Below, in pieces: positions 18,386 through 24,162 of a stretch of DNA of 36,086 nucleotides; position 1 is the first letter of the stretch, and every line of letters begins with the position of its first letter. The notes under the pieces were generated by a model. That model ran no database searches. It was not told the DNA's origin and saw only the letters and a program-made list of their open reading frames with translations. This DNA comes from a bacterium (GTDB lineage Bacteria; Patescibacteriota; Gracilibacteria; UBA1369; PNNO01): positions 160,001 through 196,086 of the forward strand of contig PNNO01000004.1 in the NCBI GenBank assembly GCA_013824265.1, in the 5' to 3' direction. A program made the translations under genes and the position numbers.

Positions 18386-18668
18386 GTTAAGGCACTCGCC
18401 ACAACAAATGGCACGTCCTCCTCCTGATGGCTCAATGCCTAGGAGGGTGGAAAGCACCTGATTGTGCTTACTCGTCTTAACACAAAGAGCAAAAGGGAAA
18501 AACGTTGTTAAGATTTGCAGTGAGCAGACTTAAGCCCTCCTGGGCACAGTCTAAAAGTGACTATACGGAAGTATTTGCGAACCAAATGCTTACCATATGG
18601 CCCAATGCAAGGTGTTTTATATCCCCTCGTAGCTACAATTGGCAACAATTGCAAGCAGGGGGGTTTTT
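18386..18668 (+). ncRNA. Candidate structured non-coding RNA ending in a terminator
   Basis: The 300-base stretch after the GC-rich gene has no convincing ORF but a dense series of hairpins in order. GTTAAG (18386-18391) pairs with CTTAAC (18476-18481), enclosing CCTCCT/AGGAGG (18420-18425/18441-18446) and AAGCAC/GTGCTT (18452-18457/18464-18469). TTAAGATTTGC/GCAGACTTAA forms a 10-bp stem with one bulge (18508-18518/18524-18533). GGGC/GCCC (18542-18545/18600-18603) encloses a 9-bp stem AAGTATTTG/CAAATGCTT with a 5-base loop (18569-18577/18583-18591). A terminator follows. I do not see the conserved cores of tmRNA, RNase P RNA or SRP RNA. It could be a stand-alone sRNA or the structured 3' UTR of the upstream gene. 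Confidence 0.55.
18623..18668 (+). terminator. Rho-independent terminator closing the structured RNA
   Basis: Arms CCCCT (18623-18627) and AGGGG (18657-18661) enclose a further AATTG/CAATT stem, and two more G are followed by five T. It ends plus-strand transcription just before the convergent lipoprotein gene. Confidence 0.75.
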
Positions 18669-18669
18669 C

Positions 18670-19263
18670 TTAATTCTCCTCCAATTCCAAATCAAAAATC
18701 TGCCCCGGAGCCGTTATTTTGTGCCCCTCGTACTTTATTAAATCCTTATGTTCAAACCAAAAAGAGCCCGGGTAGCATGACGCTCCGCATTCAAAATCGG
18801 CCATTTTATCGGCCGTAATAAAATAATCTTTTGATGAAACCAATCTCCCCTCTTCCACGTCCATTACCGTGAACTTTGTTCCGCCGTCATATTTTTGCTG
18901 ATTAACAACCGCGCACGCAATTCTAACACCCGGATTAGCCCACACACATGCGATTCCTTCCAAATCTTCATCCAATGAGACAAGCTCATTAATATCTCCG
19001 GTTTCAAAATTGTAAGTTTTTAAAGCAGGCCAATCGGCATAAAGTAAAAATCTAAAATCGTGCGACAAAGCAACCGCACCGGTAACACAGGAAAGCGATT
19101 CTTCAATCTCTTTTGGCACGGCAATTTTCCCGCCGTTTTCGTCTTGAATTTCGTAAGTTACGCAAGAAGCCTCCCAACCGATTTCAGTTAGATTTTTTTC
19201 AACCGGAGTGGCACAACCGGAAAAAACAAGTATAGCAAGAATTAGTGGCGTAATTTTTCTCAT
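18670..19263 (-). CDS. Lipoprotein of unknown function, 197 aa
   Basis: A lipoprotein signal with lipobox VFSGC (Cys17) follows a short hydrophobic stretch. The mature part (about 180 residues) has six to seven cysteines and beta-rich segments such as HDFRFLLYADWPALKTYNFETGDI, reminiscent of one or two beta-propeller-like blades, but too short for a whole propeller. The family is not recognised. A GATAAT -10-like box on the minus strand ends eight bases before the ATG, so the transcript may be leaderless. It is divergent from the unknown gene at 19375. Confidence 0.75.
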   Translation of the reverse strand: MRKITPLILAILVFSGCATPVEKNLTEIGWEASCVTYEIQDENGGKIAVPKEIEESLSCVTGAVALSHDFRFLLYADWPALKTYNFETGDINELVSLDEDLEGIACVWANPGVRIACAVVNQQKYDGGTKFTVMDVEEGRLVSSKDYFITADKMADFECGASCYPGSFWFEHKDLIKYEGHKITAPGQIFDLELEEN

Positions 19264-19321
19264 TGGGTATAATTATCAAATAGACAGGGAGATTATCTTC
19301 CGCAAAGACAGAACAATCAAC

Positions 19322-19350
19322 TTGACATCTACCGAACGACATGTTTTAAT
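19322..19350 (+). promoter_or_regulatory. Promoter of the unknown gene at 19375
   Basis: -35 TTGACA (perfect) and -10 TTTAAT are 17 bases apart. Transcription would start near 19357, leaving an 18-base leader without a Shine-Dalgarno. Confidence 0.65.
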
Positions 19351-19374
19351 ACTCCCTATTTTAAACATTACAAG

Positions 19375-19983
19375 ATGTCAAAAGATCTGGAACCAAGACA
19401 ATTAAAAATTCCAAAATCAACGCGCATAGCAGCGCAAATACTTGATTGTAATCCTGAAACTTTACAAGGGCTTTACAGTTCGGAGTACTTCTACGAAGAA
19501 GTCGAAAACAACGAAGAATTTACAAGCCAAATGCGTCAAATTTATTCAGCTTTAAGAAACCTTTTTGAACCAGAAAATGAACCAATAAGAGGAAAAATAA
19601 TGCAGGCAATAAAAACTGATAGACTTTTTGAAATTTTTGTTTTTGAATTTTTTATTCAGGAATGCGCAAATAAACTTGCTAGCGGCATAACTGATTTAAG
19701 CGAAGAAACATTTAAAGAGGCTCTTAAATTGATTAGAGAAAACAAGCATATGCAAAAGAAACTGGAAGAGGAAACAACAAAAATTAAAGTTTCCGATTTA
19801 AGTGATTCCGTATTTGAAAGAAACAGACTTAAAAACGCTTCCAATCCGGACAAACAAATTACAAAACTGGAAATGCTTATAAAGCAAGTTTGTGAAGAAA
19901 GATTTAGCACAAGGCAAAAAGTTTTTGAGTTAATTGAATGCACAAAAATAATCGAAGATTCAAATAAACCAAAGACGAATTAG
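19375..19983 (+). CDS. Hypothetical protein, 202 aa, helical
   Basis: I do not recognise this protein. It has no signal peptide or membrane segment and reads as mostly alpha-helical, with a charged Lys/Glu-rich stretch in the middle (about residues 115-140: EALKLIRENKHMQKKLEEE) that could be a short coiled coil. It has its own near-consensus promoter 25-50 bases upstream. The pcm gene follows 17 bases later but has its own -10 box, so co-transcription is possible but not required. Confidence 0.7.
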   Translation: MSKDLEPRQLKIPKSTRIAAQILDCNPETLQGLYSSEYFYEEVENNEEFTSQMRQIYSALRNLFEPENEPIRGKIMQAIKTDRLFEIFVFEFFIQECANKLASGITDLSEETFKEALKLIRENKHMQKKLEEETTKIKVSDLSDSVFERNRLKNASNPDKQITKLEMLIKQVCEERFSTRQKVFELIECTKIIEDSNKPKTN

Positions 19984-19984
19984 G

Positions 19985-19993
19985 TGGTATAAT
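19985..19993 (+). promoter_or_regulatory. pcm promoter, probably giving a leaderless mRNA
   Basis: TGGTATAAT is a perfect extended -10. Its last base is seven bases before the GTG start codon at 20001, so transcription would begin at or within a base of the start codon. Confidence 0.65.
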
Positions 19994-20000
19994 TTGAGGC

Positions 20001-20651
20001 GTGGATAATTTGGACCTAAAAAAACGGGAATTGATTCTTTACTGGCGGTCGGCTTTTAATTTTTCCGAGGACGTTTTTTTGGCTTTTGTAAAAGTTCCGC
20101 GGGAGAATTTTATTTCTCCCGAACTGCGCGATCTTGCCTATAACGACGCTCCCCTCCCTACAAGTGAACATCAGACAATTTCCCAGCCGACAACGGTAAT
20201 GATGATGCTGAATTTTCTTGATATTCGCAAAGACAGCAAAATTCTTGAGATAGGATGCGGCAGCGGATACAACGCGGCTTTAATATCCGTAATAGCCGAA
20301 AAAGGCCGCATAGTAACGTGCGAAATCGTAGAATCACTGGCGGAAAAAGCAAAAAAGAATTTGGTGGATTATAAAAACGTGGAAGTTATTTATGGCGACG
20401 GCGCCCAGATAGCCGGTGAAAAAGGGCCGTTCGACAGAATAATTTTCACGGCCGCAATACCAAAAGTGCCGGAAGAACTTTTTGGTCTTTTAAACGATGG
20501 AGGAATAATTTTGGCTCCGGTCGGAGAGCTTTACCTGCAGGAAATGACGCGGGTAAAAAAGATTGGCGTTAAGGCCGGCGAGGGCTTTACCACGGAAGAG
20601 CTTGGCGAATTTGTTTTTGTTCCAATGAGAGGCGAATGGGGATTTAAATAG
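20001..20651 (+). CDS. pcm: Protein-L-isoaspartate O-methyltransferase
   Basis: This enzyme repairs age-damaged proteins by methylating isoaspartyl residues with S-adenosylmethionine. Family marks: AYNDAPLPTSEHQTISQP (about 46-63), an N-terminal substrate block of the Pcm family, and the SAM-binding motif I ILEIGCGSGYNAAL (about 80-93). FDRIIFTAAIPKVPEEL (about 148-164) and GGIILAPVG (about 170-178) follow. Length is 216 residues, as expected for bacterial Pcm. The start is GTG 20001, directly behind a -10 box. The stop TAG touches an 11-bp palindrome that leads into the first copy of the 41-bp repeat, so this is the last ordinary chromosomal gene before the accessory array. Confidence 0.9.
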   Translation: MDNLDLKKRELILYWRSAFNFSEDVFLAFVKVPRENFISPELRDLAYNDAPLPTSEHQTISQPTTVMMMLNFLDIRKDSKILEIGCGSGYNAALISVIAEKGRIVTCEIVESLAEKAKKNLVDYKNVEVIYGDGAQIAGEKGPFDRIIFTAAIPKVPEELFGLLNDGGIILAPVGELYLQEMTRVKKIGVKAGEGFTTEELGEFVFVPMRGEWGFK

Positions 20652-20661
20652 TACCCGGTAC
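20651..20661. repeat. GC palindrome at the left edge of repeat copy A
   Basis: GTACC-C-GGTAC, touching the pcm stop codon and directly followed by the 41-bp element. Copies B and C also have a short GC-rich palindrome in the same place, with different sequence. Confidence 0.6.
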
Positions 20662-20702
20662 AAAAGTTTAGGATTTTTTTAGAATTATTTTAAGTTTGAG
20701 TG
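20662..20702 (+). repeat. 41-bp element, copy A (three 11-bp direct repeats), upstream of hicA
   Basis: AAAAG is followed by TTTAGGATTTT, TTTAGAATTAT and TTTAAGTTTGA, then GTG: three tandem 11-base units sharing TTTA-R-R. Copies at 21382-21422 and 21948-21988 are identical over the first 34 bases or more, and a diverged copy lies at 35944-35984. A period of 11 puts each unit on the same helix face, as in binding sites for OmpR/PhoB-type or ribbon-helix-helix regulators. Copy A lies 34 bases before the -35 of the hicA promoter. Confidence 0.85.
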
Positions 20703-20736
20703 ATATGGTTTTGGCGTATATCTATTTATTAAGACA

Positions 20737-20765
20737 TTGACTCTGTAATTACATTTTGATAATAT
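20737..20765 (+). promoter_or_regulatory. hicAB promoter
   Basis: -35 TTGACT and -10 TAATAT with a 17-base spacer. The predicted start is near 20772, with a 20-base leader and no Shine-Dalgarno. Confidence 0.7.
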
Positions 20766-20792
20766 GTAGCTACGGTCGTTTATATTTAATTT

Positions 20793-21032
20793 ATGACAAA
20801 AATTGAAAAGACCGTACAGCAATTTTTAACCCGCCCCGAATCTTTAAGATATTTTGAAATCGAAAAAGTTCTTAAATTTCTTGGATTCAATCTCGTTAAA
20901 GCAAAAGGCAGTCATAAGAAATTCAAACACCCTTCTCTGGCAAACGACCTGGTAATTCCTGTGCATAATAATGACTGTAAGAACTTCTACAAAACTCAGA
21001 CCTCAAAAATAGTTAAAGAATATATCCTATGA
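20793..21032 (+). CDS. hicA: HicA-family toxin (mRNA interferase)
   Basis: HicA toxins are small dsRBD-fold RNases that cut mRNA and are neutralised by HicB. This 79-residue protein has the family order. Helix EIEKVLKFLGFNLVKAKG is followed by the active-site motif GSHKKFKHP (catalytic His about residue 42), then the strand LVIPVHNN and the C-terminal helix TSKIVKEYIL. It overlaps the antitoxin gene by four bases (ATGA), so the two are translationally coupled. A near-consensus promoter and copy A of the 41-bp element lie upstream. Confidence 0.85.
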   Translation: MTKIEKTVQQFLTRPESLRYFEIEKVLKFLGFNLVKAKGSHKKFKHPSLANDLVIPVHNNDCKNFYKTQTSKIVKEYIL

Positions 21033-21349
21033 AAAACATCAAATACTTCATCACGATTGGGAATAAGAAATATTTTTACACGTTGAGCCCAGCAAAAAGC
21101 GGATCTACAAAGGTTGAATGCGAAGCCGCAAACATAAAACAGGAATTTTTAAATGAAGACATCCCCGAACTTTTAAACGACCTGCCAAATTTAATAATGG
21201 CTGAAAAGGATTACAAAAATCAGCAATCAGAATTGATCAGATTCAGAATATCGCCCGAAGACAAAAAACAAATCGAAAAAATCGCCGTCAAAAAAGGCTA
21301 TACATCGGTGTCCGGATATCTACGAGATTTGGCACTTGGAAGCATGTAA
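21029..21349 (+). CDS. hicB: HicB-family antitoxin with C-terminal ribbon-helix-helix-type domain
   Basis: The N-terminal part (about 1-60: YFITIGNKKYFYTL ... DIPELLNDLPNLI) is a short HicB-like fold that would block HicA. The C-terminal part (about 70-106: IRFRISPEDKKQIEKIAVKKGYTSVSGYLRDLAL) is a strand-helix-helix DNA-binding segment of the ribbon-helix-helix type. Such antitoxins repress their own promoter. It starts inside the hicA stop codon. At 106 residues it is short for HicB because the N-terminal domain is truncated or divergent. Confidence 0.75.
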   Translation: MKNIKYFITIGNKKYFYTLSPAKSGSTKVECEAANIKQEFLNEDIPELLNDLPNLIMAEKDYKNQQSELIRFRISPEDKKQIEKIAVKKGYTSVSGYLRDLALGSM

Positions 21350-21365
21350 AATAACTACTTTAAAA

Positions 21366-21378
21366 CTCCTCCCAGGAG
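21366..21378. repeat. GC palindrome at the left edge of repeat copy B
   Basis: CTCCT-CCC-AGGAG, directly preceding the A-tract of copy B and following the hicB stop by 16 bases. Confidence 0.6.
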
Positions 21379-21381
21379 GAA

Positions 21382-21422
21382 AAAAGTTTAGGATTTTTTT
21401 AGAATTATTTTAAGTTCGGGTG
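21382..21422 (+). repeat. 41-bp element, copy B, upstream of the RelB-like antitoxin
   Basis: Identical to copy A except for the last few bases (TTCGGGTG in place of TTTGAGTG). It lies 56 bases before the -35 of the antitoxin promoter, so it does not itself supply the promoter in this copy. Confidence 0.85.
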
Positions 21423-21478
21423 CTACAGTTTTGACGAACGCCCTAGAAAGCTTCATAAAAGCGTGTAGTGCAGTTGTA

Positions 21479-21508
21479 TTGACAACGTAATCACGCACTT
21501 GCTATACT
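21479..21508 (+). promoter_or_regulatory. Promoter and overlapping operator of the RelB-like antitoxin
   Basis: -35 TTGACA and extended -10 TGC-TATACT are 18 bases apart; the start is near 21514, about 21 bases before the ATG. The -35 box sits inside the inverted repeat GTTGT-ATTG-ACAAC (21473-21486), with outer partly matching arms GCGTG and CACGC, a plausible site for autorepression by the antitoxin. Confidence 0.7.
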
Positions 21509-21535
21509 GTAAATGAGAATCTAATCACATTTAAC

Positions 21536-21811
21536 ATGGCAACAATACAACTGCGCATAGATAGCGCGACTAAAAAATCCGCAAAAAACATTCTGGATAA
21601 ACTTGGTATCGATATGTCCTCCGCAATAAAAATCTACCTCAAACAGATAGTCATAAATAAAGGAATACCCTTTAAAGTGATAACCGAAAACGGTATGACC
21701 GTTGGAGAGGAGCAAGAGATTTTAAAAGCTGTAGAAGAAGCTGAAAAAGGCATTAATGTAACAAAACCAATGGATCCGGACGAAGCGATAGAATATCTAA
21801 AGAAACTTTAG
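21536..21811 (+). CDS. RelB/DinJ-family antitoxin
   Basis: The N-terminal half (MATIQLRIDSATKKSAKNILDKLGIDMSSAIKIYLKQI) is the ribbon-helix-helix DNA-binding domain of RelB/DinJ antitoxins. The second half is the flexible, acidic toxin-binding tail, ending in MDPDEAIEYLKKL as in many family members. Length is 91 residues, as expected. A strong promoter with an inverted repeat at the -35 lies upstream. No intact toxin follows: the frame that begins three bases later stops after 11 codons. Confidence 0.88.
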   Translation: MATIQLRIDSATKKSAKNILDKLGIDMSSAIKIYLKQIVINKGIPFKVITENGMTVGEEQEILKAVEEAEKGINVTKPMDPDEAIEYLKKL

Positions 21812-21813
21812 TT

Positions 21814-21849
21814 ATGTTCGACGTGGGAATCCACAATCAGATTTACTAG
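21814..21849 (+). pseudogene. Possible remnant of the toxin start, 11 codons
   Basis: An ATG sits two bases after the antitoxin stop, exactly where a RelE/YafQ-type toxin normally starts, and encodes MFDVGIHNQIY before TAG. A toxin-like N-terminus is possible, but 11 residues cannot prove it. Palindromic GC-rich sequence begins immediately after the stop, suggesting the toxin was cut off by rearrangement. Confidence 0.3.
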
Positions 21850-21852
21850 ATT

Positions 21853-21868
21853 CCAGTCCCGGGACTGG
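21853..21868. repeat. Perfect 16-bp palindrome
   Basis: CCAGTCCC/GGGACTGG, directly behind the truncated toxin frame. It is followed by GGGCAAAAAAGTCC, which faintly recalls the A-tract start of the 41-bp element. Confidence 0.7.
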
Positions 21869-21933
21869 GGCAAAAAAGTCCGAACAATAGCTTACCGTAG
21901 AGGAATTCCCCGTTTCGCCAATTTCCTTTTTCC

Positions 21934-21943
21934 GCCCCGGGGC
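21934..21943. repeat. GC palindrome at the left edge of repeat copy C
   Basis: GCCCCGGGGC, four bases before copy C. It matches the position of the palindromes before copies A and B. Confidence 0.6.
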
Positions 21944-21947
21944 TGGG

Positions 21948-21988
21948 AAAAGTTTAGGATTTTTTTAGAATTATTTTAAGTTTGAGTG
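21948..21988 (+). repeat. 41-bp element, copy C, upstream of the possible toxin gene at 22022
   Basis: Identical to copy A across all 41 bases. Here it is only 33 bases from the start codon, with an 11-bp inverted repeat in between, so in this copy it may overlap or act as part of the promoter region. Confidence 0.85.
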
Positions 21989-22014
21989 CTAAAGTTGTGA
22001 AATCTTTAGCACTC
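21984..22014 (+). promoter_or_regulatory. Perfect 11-bp inverted repeat just before the start codon
   Basis: GAGTGCTAAAG, nine bases, CTTTAGCACTC. It begins inside copy C of the 41-bp element and ends seven bases before the ATG at 22022. It could be an operator, or a hairpin in the mRNA that hides the start. The half-sites equal those of CIRCE but in the opposite (everted) order. Confidence 0.7.
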
Positions 22015-22021
22015 ATTTTGA

Positions 22022-22498
22022 ATGAAAATAAGAAGGTATATTCAAGCCAGGAATTTCCTAAAGGAAGCTACGCTTAACATAAAAAACTACGACTCAATTC
22101 TTAGCAAAACAAGAAAAGATTATGAAGGATTAAGGAATACGGGAATAAGCTGTAATGCGCTATCAAACAAAATAGCTGTAACAAGACAGTGCTGGAATCA
22201 TGTATTTAAGAACCCAAACAAACGTTCAGCCAAAGTGAAAAAACTGGAAAGAGCACTGTGTTTCCCCTACGCAATAAAGCTTTTGAATAAAACAACAACA
22301 TACCAAGAAGTATCGAGAGAAAAAGACAAGGGAGGCAACGCGCACCTGTTTTTTGGAGTAATAGGATATATTAGGGGCAACAGAATTAAAGTGATAATCC
22401 GTAAACAGGAAAAAAACACAAATGCAAAATATGTTTTGTTTTCATTCTTCCAAATGTCTTTTGCTCCAGCGCCCAAGACAAAAAAAGAAACAGAGTAA
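22022..22498 (+). CDS. Hypothetical protein, possible barnase/EndoU/RelE-like nuclease toxin, 158 aa
   Basis: The C-terminal two thirds recalls small nuclease toxins of the phage barnase-EndoU-colicin-RelE-like superfamily: a His in 'CWNHVFKNPNKRS', a helical LERALCFPYAIKLL block, then alternating strands (HLFFGVIGYIRGNRIKVIIRK and KYVLFSFFQ). This is a resemblance of pattern, not a firm match. The N-terminal 50 residues are basic and helical. Its place, third in a row of toxin-antitoxin-like units each headed by the same 41-bp element, supports a toxin role. No obvious antitoxin gene follows. Confidence 0.5.
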   Translation: MKIRRYIQARNFLKEATLNIKNYDSILSKTRKDYEGLRNTGISCNALSNKIAVTRQCWNHVFKNPNKRSAKVKKLERALCFPYAIKLLNKTTTYQEVSREKDKGGNAHLFFGVIGYIRGNRIKVIIRKQEKNTNAKYVLFSFFQMSFAPAPKTKKETE

Positions 22499-22595
22499 TT
22501 CTGTTTCCAATTAGGGCTGTCTTCGACTCCACTCGCTTTCGCGTAGCTGGCCGGATCAAGGGGCTCCTTTTACGGAACGTAGCCTTTCAGCCCAG

Positions 22596-22625
22596 TTACA
22601 ATTATACAAAATAAAGTGCTATACT
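22596..22625 (+). promoter_or_regulatory. Promoter of the DUF2779 gene
   Basis: -35 TTACAA, an 18-base spacer and extended -10 TGC-TATACT; the leader to ATG 22668 would be about 36 bases. The stretch just before it (22515-22595) is GC-rich and flanked by GGGCTG/CAGCCC, possibly the terminator region of the previous gene. Confidence 0.6.
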
Positions 22626-22667
22626 TCAAGCGGTCTTTACCGCAACAACTCAGCAACAAGCAACAAT

Positions 22668-24152
22668 ATGGCTTTCTCTCCCGTGCTCACAAAAACCGAC
22701 TACAACAGGTACCTCCAGTGTCCCAAGTTGCTTTGGCTAAGTAAGAACCGCAAGGATCTAATTCCGCCGGTTGATGAACCTCAGCAGGCTATGTTCGACC
22801 AGGGGTATGAAGTTGAGGAATACGCGCATAAGTTGTTCGCCGAAACCGCCACCGTAAAAGAATGGTACGCCCGCGGCCGGGCCGAAACCAAAAACTACAT
22901 CGCGGAGGGCCAAAAAACAATCCTTCAGGCCAATGCCCTAACAAAGGATCTATATTGCAAGGCCGACATCCTCCACCTCAACCCAGACACAAATAAGTGG
23001 GATCTTTACGAGGTTAAATCCACCACTCAAGTTAAAGAGGAGCACATTCCAGATCTTGCCTTTCAAAAAATCGCGTTCACAAATGACGGAATCCCAATCG
23101 ACAAAACGTACCTCATCCACATCAACAACCAGTACGTAAAAAAAGGCGAAATCGACCCGAAAGAGCTCCTTATAATTGAAGATCTAACCGACCAAGTTGA
23201 GGACCTAAGACAAATCACGGAAACACAAATCCCAAAAGCGCTGGAGATTATAAAACCCACCAATAAACAAGAAGTCCAAATCCAAATCGGCAAACAGTGC
23301 TCTAACCCTTACGAGTGTCCTTTTAAAGAATATTGCTGGAAGGGCCTTCCCGAATATTCCATTTACGACATAAAACGCCTTACCGAAGATCAGCTTAAAC
23401 AACTTCAAGACTTAAAAATAACCGACATAAAAGACGTGCCCGACGATTTTCCTCTGTCCGAAAACCAACAAAATCAGGTTACAGCCGCAAAAACCGGCGA
23501 GGATACAATCAACAAAGACGCCATAAAAAAAGAACTCGAAAACCTAAAATACCCTTTATACTTTCTGGATTACGAAACATACATGTCGGCCATTCCCCTA
23601 TTTGACGGAACAAGGCCGTATCAGCAAATTGTCTTTCAATACTCTCTGCATGTTATAAAAAACAAAGGTGAGAGATGCGAGCACTACGAATACCTTCACA
23701 CAGGCAAAGACCTGCCCACGGAAAAGTTGCTTTCCACCCTCCAACAACAAATTGGCGATACCGGAAGCGTTATAGTATGGAACAAATCTTTTGAGATGAG
23801 CAGGAACGAGGAAATGGCGCAGATGAATCCCAAATATGCTGAGTTGATGAGCTCGGTCAACAGCAGGGTTTTCGACCTTATGGAGATTTTTAAGGATCAG
23901 TATTATGTAAGTCCCGGATTTAAAGGAAGTTATTCAATAAAGAAGGTTCTGCCGGTGCTTGTACCCGGCCTCTCATATTCCAGCCTTGAGGATGTGCAGG
24001 AAGGTGGAATAGCTTCACTCTACTGGTTTAAGCATGTTTATAGCGATTCTGCCGATAAGGAGAAGATAGCGGCGAGTTTGCTTGAGTATTGCAAGATGGA
24101 TACGCTGGCGATGGTGGAGGTGCTGAGGGTGCTGGATAGTATTAATCACTAA
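22668..24152 (+). CDS. DUF2779 protein: Cas4-like PD-(D/E)XK nuclease part plus DEDD exonuclease-like part
   Basis: The N-terminal part resembles Cas4/RecB-type nucleases with an iron-sulphur cluster: Cys18 (LQCPKLLW), Asp100, Glu115-x-Lys117 (YEVKST), then Cys211, Cys217 and Cys223 (CSNPYECPFKEYC), the usual four cysteines around the nuclease core. The second part is the DUF2779 domain, beginning with FLDYETY (Asp301, Glu303), an RNase H/DnaQ-like exonuclease start, and containing the family block IPLFDGTRPYQQIVFQYSLH. Length 494 is normal for the family. Biological role is not established; many copies lie near defence or mobile genes, as here. No CRISPR array or cas gene is present. Confidence 0.85.
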   Translation: MAFSPVLTKTDYNRYLQCPKLLWLSKNRKDLIPPVDEPQQAMFDQGYEVEEYAHKLFAETATVKEWYARGRAETKNYIAEGQKTILQANALTKDLYCKADILHLNPDTNKWDLYEVKSTTQVKEEHIPDLAFQKIAFTNDGIPIDKTYLIHINNQYVKKGEIDPKELLIIEDLTDQVEDLRQITETQIPKALEIIKPTNKQEVQIQIGKQCSNPYECPFKEYCWKGLPEYSIYDIKRLTEDQLKQLQDLKITDIKDVPDDFPLSENQQNQVTAAKTGEDTINKDAIKKELENLKYPLYFLDYETYMSAIPLFDGTRPYQQIVFQYSLHVIKNKGERCEHYEYLHTGKDLPTEKLLSTLQQQIGDTGSVIVWNKSFEMSRNEEMAQMNPKYAELMSSVNSRVFDLMEIFKDQYYVSPGFKGSYSIKKVLPVLVPGLSYSSLEDVQEGGIASLYWFKHVYSDSADKEKIAASLLEYCKMDTLAMVEVLRVLDSINH

Positions 24153-24162
24153 AAAAATATTT

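Noticed and set aside
18386-18668. tmRNA, RNase P RNA or SRP RNA
   Set aside because: The tRNA-like ends of tmRNA, the GAGGAAAGTCC and ACAGAAA cores of RNase P RNA and the SRP helix-8 core are all missing.
18505-18741. 78-codon plus-strand ORF after the GC-rich gene
   Set aside because: It starts with TTG, runs through hairpin stems and the terminator, overlaps the convergent lipoprotein and has no natural protein features.
20651-21988. Integron attC sites between the toxin-antitoxin units
   Set aside because: No core RYYYAAC/GTTRRRY pair is seen, the conserved part is the middle rather than the ends, and no integrase gene is in the window.
21984-22014. CIRCE heat-shock operator
   Set aside because: The half-sites equal CIRCE half-sites, but their order is everted (GAGTGCTAA first, TTAGCACTC second) and the adjacent gene is not a chaperone or hrcA gene.
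22515-22596. tRNA-like or riboswitch-like fold with GGGCTG/CAGCCC ends
   Set aside because: The length is tRNA-like, but there is no T-loop GTTCRA motif or credible anticodon arm on either strand, and no riboswitch core.
22668-24152. CRISPR locus suggested by the Cas4-like domain
   Set aside because: No regular direct-repeat/spacer array and no other cas gene is found in the window.
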